Shown here piece by piece: positions 34,690-40,941 of a stretch of DNA of 64,000 nt. The first letter of the stretch is position 1. Each line of letters starts with the position of its first letter. The position numbers and the translations under genes were made by a program. The notes under the pieces were generated by a model. It ran no database searches. It saw only the letters and a program-made list of their open reading frames with translations, and was not told the origin of the DNA. The stretch covers positions 62,001 to 126,000 of the forward strand of contig NZ_BDAU01000008.1 of assembly GCF_001612615.1 (NCBI RefSeq). Direction: 5' to 3'. This DNA is from Nocardia amikacinitolerans NBRC 108937 (GTDB lineage: Bacteria; Actinomycetota; Actinomycetes; Mycobacteriales; Mycobacteriaceae).

Positions 34690-35214
34690 ATGGTGCTGGA
34701 CACCGGGATCGAACCGCCCGCGTGGGCCCGATGGGCGGCGTGGGGAACCGTCGCGGCCGTCGCGCCCTCGGCGGTGTGGCGGGTGCTCGTCGGGATCGGT
34801 GTCGATCTCGGGTGGAGCGACGAGCAATTGGCTTTCCAACACATTCCCGGCGGCGGGACGGTGTACGTCATCGGGTTGAGCGTGGCGTCGTTGTCTTGTG
34901 CCGCAATGACTTTCGCGTTGGTGTCGCCATGGGACGAGCGGTTCCCGCGCTGGTTCGGGTCCCTCGCGGGCCGTCGGGTGCCGCCCGCGCTGCCCGCGGT
35001 CACGGCGACGGCGGGCGCGGTGGCGGTGCTGCTCTTCGTCGCGATGAGCGCGCGGAACTGGGACCGGGTCAGCGGTTTCGCGGACCGGCCCGACTCCGGC
35101 TGGGCCCGGTTGATGGCCGCCTGCTACGCACCCGCCACGCTGTGGCCGGTCCTGCTGTTGGCCGTCACCGCCGACTACTGGCGGCGCCACCGACGCCTCC
35201 CCGCGCACGGCTGA
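34690..35214 (+). CDS. Four-helix membrane protein, unknown
   Basis: 174 aa from ATG 34690 with GGAGGTGG upstream; the earlier ATG at 34675 is inside the operator. Four hydrophobic segments (~12-32, ~52-74, ~92-113, ~140-160) separated by short loops with aromatic residues (VDLGWSDEQLAFQHIPGGG; SARNWDRVSGFADRPDSGW). A layout of this kind is seen in DUF3995-like or DoxX-like small membrane proteins, but no firm family match. First gene of an operon with an SRPBCC protein, under the divergent TetR. Confidence 0.7.
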   Translation: MVLDTGIEPPAWARWAAWGTVAAVAPSAVWRVLVGIGVDLGWSDEQLAFQHIPGGGTVYVIGLSVASLSCAAMTFALVSPWDERFPRWFGSLAGRRVPPALPAVTATAGAVAVLLFVAMSARNWDRVSGFADRPDSGWARLMAACYAPATLWPVLLLAVTADYWRRHRRLPAHG

Positions 35215-35231
35215 TGAAGGAGCGAAAAACT

Positions 35232-35777
35232 ATGGCCGTCATAAATATTCACGTGCGGCGCCTGCCCGCACCCGCCGCGGAGGTCGGGGCGTTGCTCGAC
35301 TCGCTGGCGAGTGAGGACGATCGCCTGTGGCCCGCCCCTGCCTGGCCGCCGATGCGCTTCGACCGCCCGCTCGGGGTCGGCGCGGTCGGCGGGCACGGCC
35401 CGGTCCGCTACACCGTGGAGCACTACGAACCCGGGCGGTGGGTGCGCTTCCGGTTCACCGGTCCCCGCGGCTTCGACGGCTTCCACGAATTCACCGTTCG
35501 ACCGGCCGACGGCGGCGCCGATCTGATCCACCTGCTCGCCATGCACGCTCGCGGGCCCGCCCGCCTCACCTGGCCGCTGGCTTTCCGCTGGATGCACGAC
35601 GCCTGCCTGGAGGACAGCTTCGACCGTGCCGAACGCGCTCTCACCGGCTCGGTTCGTCACCCTGCCCGGTGGACCCTCCTCGTTCGCGTCCTCCGCTGGA
35701 TCGCCGAACGGGCGGAAGGATCCGAAGCGGCTGAGCCCGAGTCCGTCTCGGTCATCAAGGCAGCCACCGCCGATTAG
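35232..35777 (+). CDS. SRPBCC/START-like ligand-binding protein
   Basis: 181 aa from ATG 35232, chosen because AAGGAG lies 9 nt upstream; the ATG at 35214 has no such site. Begins MAVINIHVRRLPAPAAEVGALLDSLASEDDRLWPAPAWPPMRFDRPL and continues YTVEHYEPGRWVRFRFTGPRGFDGFHEFTVRP, an alternating beta pattern typical of SRPBCC hydrophobic-pocket proteins, ending in a long helix. Starts 17 bp after the membrane-protein gene, so one operon. Probably binds a lipophilic molecule; identity unknown. Confidence 0.75.
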   Translation: MAVINIHVRRLPAPAAEVGALLDSLASEDDRLWPAPAWPPMRFDRPLGVGAVGGHGPVRYTVEHYEPGRWVRFRFTGPRGFDGFHEFTVRPADGGADLIHLLAMHARGPARLTWPLAFRWMHDACLEDSFDRAERALTGSVRHPARWTLLVRVLRWIAERAEGSEAAEPESVSVIKAATAD

Positions 35778-35975
35778 CGGTCGCGCCGACCCCGCCCGTC
35801 TCGAGTCCAATCCGGCGGCTCCGCTGCACAGATCTCCGCGAACCGCGTCGTCGTCGGAGGCGCAGCCCCCCGTATCCGGGGATGCAGCCCAGACAGAGCT
35901 CGGGCGCGGCAGTCGGGGCCTCCGGAGCACGCTCGTGCCACGAGATCGTGCCGAATAAGCAACAGCTACAACGGT

Positions 35976-36839
35976 CTACATTCGCGCGGGCGCCTGTGCC
36001 CCGCCGGCTGCCGCAGCGAGCGCGTCGAGGGCTTCCGAGCATCCGGTGTCGAGTGTGTGCGTGGCGTATTCGTCGCCGCGGGTCCGGCCGCGGTTGACGA
36101 TCACCACCGGACAGCCGTTCTTCGCGGCGCGACGGACGAAGCGCAGACCGGACATGACGGTGAGGGAGGAGCCCGCGACCAGCAGCGCGTCGGCCTCGTC
36201 GACGAGGTCGAAGGCGGCGGCGACGCGCTCCTTCGGCACGTTCTCGCCGAAGTAGACGATGTCGGGCTTGAGCATCCCGCCGCAGCGGGCGCAGTCGACC
36301 ATGCGGAAGCTCTCGGTGTCGGCGACCACGGCGTCGGCGTCCGGCGCGACCTCGATGCCGGTGGCGCTGGCGGCCTCGGCGAAGCCGGGATTGGCCGCTT
36401 CCAGCCGGTCGGCCAGCGTCATCCGGGAGATCAGCGCGGAACATCCGAGGCAGCGCACGCGAGCGTAGGTGCCGTGCAGGTCGATCACCCTGCGGTGACC
36501 CGCCTTCGTGTGCAGCATGTCGACGTTCTGGGTGATCAGGCCGGTGACGACGCCGAGCCGTTCCAGCTGGGCGAGCGCCCGGTGTCCCGCGTTGGGCCGG
36601 GCGGCGTCCATTCGGCGCCAGCCGATGTGATTGCGCGCCCAATAGCGTTGGCGGAAGGCGGCGTCGCCGACGAACTGCTGGTAGGTCATGGGATTGCGGG
36701 GCGGCGAATCAGGACCGCGATAGTCCGGTATACCGCTGTCGGTGGAGAGGCCCGCGCCCGTCAGCACCGCGACCCGGCGATCGGCAAACACCTCGGCCAA
36801 CCGCTCCAGCTCCGCGTCGGTCGACGTGCTGCGCGACAT
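35976..36839 (-). CDS. Sir2-family NAD-dependent protein deacylase
   Basis: 287 aa from ATG 36839. Seen: VLTGAGLSTDSGIPDYRG (~24-41, NAD pocket), TQNVDMLH (~103-110) with catalytic His in DLHGTY (~122), four zinc Cys as CLGC (~130-133) and CARCGG (~184), and YFGENVP, AGSSLTV, VIVNRG downstream. The GIPDYRGPDSPPRNPMTYQQF signature points to bacterial class II-like sirtuins. Acts on acylated lysines, releasing nicotinamide. Followed on its 5' side by a TetR gene 26 bp away on the same strand, possibly co-transcribed. Confidence 0.92.
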   Translation of the reverse strand: MSRSTSTDAELERLAEVFADRRVAVLTGAGLSTDSGIPDYRGPDSPPRNPMTYQQFVGDAAFRQRYWARNHIGWRRMDAARPNAGHRALAQLERLGVVTGLITQNVDMLHTKAGHRRVIDLHGTYARVRCLGCSALISRMTLADRLEAANPGFAEAASATGIEVAPDADAVVADTESFRMVDCARCGGMLKPDIVYFGENVPKERVAAAFDLVDEADALLVAGSSLTVMSGLRFVRRAAKNGCPVVIVNRGRTRGDEYATHTLDTGCSEALDALAAAAGGAQAPARM

Positions 36840-36865
36840 GGTCGCATCGTAGGTGACGTCGGAGG

Positions 36866-37453
36866 TCAGGCGTGCACGGTGATGCTCAACCGGGGGCGCT
36901 CGGTCTCGTCCGGCGCGGCGACCCGCTCCCACACCGCCTCGACCAGCGGCGCGAGCAGCAGCTCCCCGAGCTGCCTGATCAGCATCGAGACGACCTGCGT
37001 CGACTCGCGGCGGTCGGTGGAGGCGACACCGGCCTCACGCAGTCCGATCACTTCGCGGCGGGTCAGCTCGACCAGCGCCTCGAGCAGTTCGGCCCGCGTC
37101 CCGGACGGTTCGAGCACCGCGCGCCGGATGTAGTTCACCACCGCCGGATTGGCCGCCAGCATCCGCCGCACCGCCTCGTCCCGCGCGGCGGCGACCTGCG
37201 CGGTGTCGCCCTCCACCGGCACGGCCGCGACGGTGTGCGCGAAATAGTCGACGATCAGCTGATCGACCGCCGCCTCCAAGCCCGCCTTCGTCTTGAAGTG
37301 GTGCTGGACGAGGCCGAGCGTGACGCCCGCCTCGGCCGCCACCGCGCGCAGCGACACCCGCTCCGCGCCGTACTGGGCGTACAGGTCCATGGCCGCGTTC
37401 CTGATCCGCGCCTTCGCGGTCAAATCCTCGTTGGTCGCCCGCGGATCAACCAT
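36866..37453 (-). CDS. TetR-family transcriptional regulator
   Basis: 195 aa. HTH segment ARIRNAAMDLYAQYGAERVSLRAVAAEAGVTLGLVQHHFKTKAGLEAAVDQ (~15-66); the QHHF element in helix 3/4 is unusual but typical of the subfamily. C-terminal domain Arg/Leu-rich with RREVIGLREAG. 26 bp upstream of the sirtuin gene on the same strand and 64 bp from the DoxX stop. Target unknown; could control the sirtuin or the DoxX gene. Confidence 0.88.
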   Translation of the reverse strand: MVDPRATNEDLTAKARIRNAAMDLYAQYGAERVSLRAVAAEAGVTLGLVQHHFKTKAGLEAAVDQLIVDYFAHTVAAVPVEGDTAQVAAARDEAVRRMLAANPAVVNYIRRAVLEPSGTRAELLEALVELTRREVIGLREAGVASTDRRESTQVVSMLIRQLGELLLAPLVEAVWERVAAPDETERPRLSITVHA

Positions 37454-37517
37454 GTGCCCTCGCCTCGTCGTGCCTGCTTCGGTGGCGGCGATTCTACGGT
37501 CGAGGGTGATCTGCGAA

Positions 37518-38042
37518 TCAGTCGCGCACGAGCAGCACGATGGCCGCCGTGATCAGGCCGAGGGCGATCGCGGCGAACCCGTAGGCCACGCGGTAGGGGC
37601 GCAGGAACGGCAGTGCGCTGTCGACGGCGAAGCGGCCGGGGCCGGTCAGCGCGATCGCGGCGGCCGAGCAGGCGATCAGCACTTCGTATTCGATGCCGCC
37701 CTTTTCGCCGAAGAACCCGCCACCCCATTTGACGGCGATCGCGTTGATCATGACGCCGAGGATGGCCGCGGCGCCCAGCGGAGTGAACAGGCCGATGGCC
37801 ACCGCCAAGCCGCCGAATGCCTCGGACGCGCCCGCGAGAATCGCGGCCGCCTTGCCCGCCGGATAGCCCTGCGAGGTGAAGAACTCGGCGGTGCGGTCCA
37901 GGCCGTTGCCGCCGAACCAGCCGAAGAGCTTCTGCGCGCCGTGCGCGGCCATCGTCAGGCCGAGCGCGAGGCGCAGGACGAGCAGGCCCAGATCGATGCC
38001 GAGCGTGCTCGCGGTTGTGGTCGGTGCTGTCGTGGTCGTCAT
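37518..38042 (-). CDS. DoxX-family membrane protein
   Basis: 174 aa from ATG 38042 (GAGGACC upstream). Four hydrophobic segments after a Thr-rich N-terminus (MTTTTAPTTTAST). Family features: LVLRLALGLTMAAHGAQKLFGWFGG (~25-50) and EAFGGLAVAIGLFTPLGAAAILGVMINAIAVKWGGGFF. DoxX proteins in mycobacteria join superoxide dismutase and a thiosulfate sulfurtransferase in a membrane oxidoreductase complex; this paralogue has no such neighbours. Function here uncertain. Confidence 0.88.
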   Translation of the reverse strand: MTTTTAPTTTASTLGIDLGLLVLRLALGLTMAAHGAQKLFGWFGGNGLDRTAEFFTSQGYPAGKAAAILAGASEAFGGLAVAIGLFTPLGAAAILGVMINAIAVKWGGGFFGEKGGIEYEVLIACSAAAIALTGPGRFAVDSALPFLRPYRVAYGFAAIALGLITAAIVLLVRD

Positions 38043-38181
38043 GGCGAGGTCCTCTCTCGTCCACAAGCTGCCTGACCTAACGCAACGGTACGCCCGTGGC
38101 ACTGCCCGATGTGCCGAATCCGGCCCAGAACGCGCTGGTGGGCGGGTCATGCGACCCGCCCACCGAGCGATGCGTCAGCGA

Positions 38182-38427
38182 TCAGTCGCCGCGCTGGTAC
38201 GCCTGCTGGCGCGCCTCGTCGACCTTGGCTTCCGCCCGTGCCTTCTCCGCGGCGGCTTCCTTTTGTGCGGCCTCACGCTGGGATTCGGCCTTGTCCTGCT
38301 GGACGCGGCCTTCCTTCTCCAGGCCCTGGTTGCCGGTGACGATGCCCGCGGCCTCCTTGACCTTGCCCTTGACATCCTCGACGACGCCCTTGACACCTTC
38401 GCGGGGACCACTTTCGTGCTTCGACAC
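38182..38427 (-). CDS. CsbD-family stress-response protein
   Basis: 81 aa from GTG 38427 with GGAGG 8 nt upstream. Contains VKGVVEDVKGKVKEAAGIVTGNQGLEKEGRVQQDKAE, the CsbD core, then a Lys/Glu/Ala helical tail with REAAQKEAAAEKARAEAKVDEARQQA. CsbD genes are usually controlled by the general stress sigma factor (SigB in Bacillus, SigF-like in actinobacteria). Molecular role unknown. Stands alone, upstream of the DoxX gene on the same strand. Confidence 0.88.
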   Translation of the reverse strand: MSKHESGPREGVKGVVEDVKGKVKEAAGIVTGNQGLEKEGRVQQDKAESQREAAQKEAAAEKARAEAKVDEARQQAYQRGD

Positions 38428-38555
38428 GATGTCTACCTCCGAAATATCGGTTGTCGGCTGACACATGCCGCATACCCGGTGTCGAGGACCTCAATCGCCG
38501 TCCAGCTCGTCGCGCTTCCACGCGCCCGTGAGCAGCAACGGAAGCGCCGCCTGGA

Positions 38556-39725
38556 TCATCCGAGGCGCTCGATGACGGTCGCGTTTGCCAACCCGCCCGC
38601 CTCGCACATGGTCATCAGGCCGTAGCGTCCCTGCGTCTGCTCGAGGTGGTTGACCAGGGTGGCCAGAATGCGGGTGCCGGACGCGCCGAGGGGGTGGCCG
38701 AGGGCGATCGCGCCGCCGCGCGGGTTCAGCTTGGCGGCATCGGCGCCGAGTTCGTGCTGCCAGACCAGCGGCACCGGCGCGAACGCCTCGTTCACCTCGT
38801 AGGCGTCGATGTCGTCGATGCCGAGCCCGGCCCGCTCCAGCACCTTGCGGGTGGCCGGGACGACGGCGGTGAGCATCAGCAGCGGATCGTCGCCGAGCAC
38901 GGCGAAGGAGTGGAACCGGGCGCGCGGGCGCAGACCCAGCTTGGCCGCGGTCTCCTCGCTCATGATCAACGCGGCCGAGGCGCCGTCGGTCAGCGGCGAC
39001 GAGTTGCCCGGGGTGATCGACCATTCGATCTCGGGGAAGCGCGCCTTGTACTGCTCGTCGACGAAGGCGGGACGCAGTCCGGCAAGGCCATCGGCGGTGG
39101 TGGTGGCGCGGATGGTCTCGTCGGCGGTCAGCGTGCCCGCCGCGACCAGCTCGTTGTCGAATCCGCCCGCGGCGGCGGTCTCGGCGGCAAGCCGGTGCGA
39201 ACGCGCCGCGAACTCGTCGAGCGCGGCGCGGTCGAACTTCCACCGGGCGGCGATCACCTCGGCGGAAATGCCCTGCTGGACAAGGCCTTCCGGGTAGCGG
39301 TGGGCGATCGGGCCGCGGTTGGCGTCCTTGCCCTGCGCGTTGGAGAACATCGGCGCCCTGCTCATCGACTCCACGCCGCAGGCGATGGCGATGTCGTAGG
39401 CGCCCGCGATGACGCCCTGCGCGGCGAAGTGCGCGGCCTGCTGCGAGGAGCCGCACTGGCGGTCCACGGTGGTGGCGGGCACCGACTCGGGGAAGCCCGC
39501 GGCGAGCACGGCGGTCCGCGAGATGTTGAACGCCTGCTCACCGGCCTGGGTGACGCATCCGCCCACCACGTCGTCGACCAGCGCCGGATCCAGATCGTTG
39601 CGCGAGACGAGCTCGGCGAGCACACCCGCGAGCAGCGTCGCGGGATGCACGTCCGACAGACCTCCGCCCGGCTTGCCCTTGCCCGAGGGGGTGCGGACGA
39701 CGTCCACGATGACGGCGGACCTCAT
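38556..39725 (-). CDS. Thiolase (acetyl-CoA acetyltransferase, FadA type)
   Basis: 389 aa, normal length. Catalytic Cys in VDRQCGSSQQA (~89), NEAFAPVPL (~320), GHPLGASGTR (His ~349) and C-terminal CEAGGLANATVI (second Cys ~379; the family usual is CxGxG, here C-E-A-G-G). Performs reversible Claisen condensation/thiolysis of acyl-CoAs. No other beta-oxidation gene adjacent. Two copies of an ACTAAGTTAAC element directly upstream imply control by a TetR-type lipid regulator. Confidence 0.92.
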   Translation of the reverse strand: MRSAVIVDVVRTPSGKGKPGGGLSDVHPATLLAGVLAELVSRNDLDPALVDDVVGGCVTQAGEQAFNISRTAVLAAGFPESVPATTVDRQCGSSQQAAHFAAQGVIAGAYDIAIACGVESMSRAPMFSNAQGKDANRGPIAHRYPEGLVQQGISAEVIAARWKFDRAALDEFAARSHRLAAETAAAGGFDNELVAAGTLTADETIRATTTADGLAGLRPAFVDEQYKARFPEIEWSITPGNSSPLTDGASAALIMSEETAAKLGLRPRARFHSFAVLGDDPLLMLTAVVPATRKVLERAGLGIDDIDAYEVNEAFAPVPLVWQHELGADAAKLNPRGGAIALGHPLGASGTRILATLVNHLEQTQGRYGLMTMCEAGGLANATVIERLG

Positions 39726-39740
39726 AGCTGTCTCCGATCA

Positions 39741-39773
39741 ACTAAGTTAACTCGCATTCTCGACTAAGTTAAC
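39741..39773. promoter_or_regulatory. Tandem ACTAAGTTAAC operator-like sites upstream of the thiolase
   Basis: ACTAAGTTAAC occurs at 39741-39751 and 39763-39773, 22 bp apart (two helical turns), each with a partly palindromic core (AACTAAGTT at the first copy). AT-rich and 15 bp before the thiolase start, so well placed to block transcription. Regulator unidentified; a TetR-type fatty-acid repressor is likely. Confidence 0.65.
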
Positions 39774-39870
39774 ACGGATTCACCTCCGGCCGTAATGGTG
39801 ACCCAGGTATTGGGGGCAGCGAAGCCGCCCGGCGCGGCCGAGTAGCCGCGCGGATCTACGAGACCGGCAC

Positions 39871-39885
39871 GTAGCATCGTGCTAC
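39871..39885. promoter_or_regulatory. Short perfect dyad upstream of the BASS transporter
   Basis: GTAGCA-TCG-TGCTAC (39871-39885), perfect 6-bp arms, about 55 bp before the proposed transporter start. Could be an operator or a leader hairpin; not resolved. Confidence 0.35.
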
Positions 39886-39939
39886 ACAGGTTCGGTGGCC
39901 GGCGGGGATGTTGGGCCGCATCGACATGACGAGGTGTTC

Positions 39940-40836
39940 GTGGACAGCTGGCCGGTCACCGTCGCGTTGCCGATGGTCTTGGCGCTCATCATGTTCGGGC
40001 TCGGGCTCGCGCTGACGGCGGACGATTTCACCAGGGTGGTGCGGTATCCGCGCGCGGTGGTCGTCGCGTTGACCTGCCAGCTCGTCGTCCTGCCCGCGAT
40101 AGCGTTCGGGCTGGTGATCGCGGTGGGACTCGGCCCGGCCCTTGCGGTGGGGGTGATGCTGCTGATGGCCTCGCCGGGCGGCGCGACGGCGAACCTGCTC
40201 AGCCACCTGTTCCGCGGCGACGTCGCGCTGAATGTGACTCTCACGGCGGTGAACTCGGTGCTCTCGGTGCTCACGCTGCCGTTGGTGACCAACTTCGCGC
40301 TCGGCTATTTCGCGCCGCCCGGCGCCGACGGCATCGGCCTGCAATTCGGCAAGGTGGCCCAGGTCTTCGCGTTGGTGCTGATTCCGGTCGCGGCGGGCAT
40401 GGTGGCCAGGCGGCTGCGGCCCGGTTTCGCCGACCGCATGGACCGGCCGGTGCGGATCGTGTCGGTGGCGTTCCTGGCGGTGGTGACGCTCGCGGCGCTG
40501 GTGGCCGAACGCGGGAACGTGCTCGGCTATCTGGCGGCGGTCGGCCTCGTGGTCGCGCTGCTGTGCGTGACCAGTCTTGGCGTCGGCTACTTCGTGCCGA
40601 AGGCGTTCGGCGTCACGCGCAGCCAGGCCATCGCGTGCTCGATGGAGGTCGGTATCCACAACAGCGCGCTGGCGATGACCATCGCCATCAGCGTGCTCGG
40701 CGACATCAGGATGGCGGTGCCCGCGGGCGTCTACGGCATCGTCATGCTGCCCATCGCCTACGTCGCAGGCTCGGCGATCAGCCGCAGAATCCGGCGCGAA
40801 GAGACCGTCGAGCCCGCCGTGATCCCGGGTACCTGA
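39940..40836 (+). CDS. Bile acid:sodium symporter (BASS) family transporter
   Basis: 298 aa from GTG 39940, preceded by GAGG; GTGs at 39934 and 39895 are alternatives. Nine to ten hydrophobic segments. Family features: MFGLGLALTADDFTRVVRYPRAVVVALTCQLVVLPAIAFGL at the start, LMASPGGATANLLSHLFRGDVALNVTLTAVNSVLSVLTLPL, and MEVGIHNSALAMTIA near the end (the conserved ExGxxNxxLA element). Imports small organic acids with Na+. Divergent from the thiolase gene; its stop lies in the duplicated segment at 40832. Confidence 0.88.
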   Translation: MDSWPVTVALPMVLALIMFGLGLALTADDFTRVVRYPRAVVVALTCQLVVLPAIAFGLVIAVGLGPALAVGVMLLMASPGGATANLLSHLFRGDVALNVTLTAVNSVLSVLTLPLVTNFALGYFAPPGADGIGLQFGKVAQVFALVLIPVAAGMVARRLRPGFADRMDRPVRIVSVAFLAVVTLAALVAERGNVLGYLAAVGLVVALLCVTSLGVGYFVPKAFGVTRSQAIACSMEVGIHNSALAMTIAISVLGDIRMAVPAGVYGIVMLPIAYVAGSAISRRIRREETVEPAVIPGT

Positions 40837-40941
40837 GTTCCCGGCTCAGTCGGTGGAACGGGAGACCTCCGATTCCGGACCCCGCGCCTGAGTTCCCGGT
40901 TCAGTCGCGGGAGCCGGAGACCTCCAATTCCCGGACCCCCG
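40832..40941. repeat. Imperfect 55-bp tandem duplication covering the GH65 gene 3' end
   Basis: 40832-40886 and 40887-40941 are two copies (about 85% identical by eye; core CCTGAGTTCCCGG...CAGTCG...GGAGACCTCC.ATTCC). The right copy holds the last ~14 codons and stop of the GH65 gene; the left copy is a degenerate, frame-shifted version downstream of that stop and includes the stop of the convergent transporter gene. 55 is not a multiple of 3. Confidence 0.75.
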
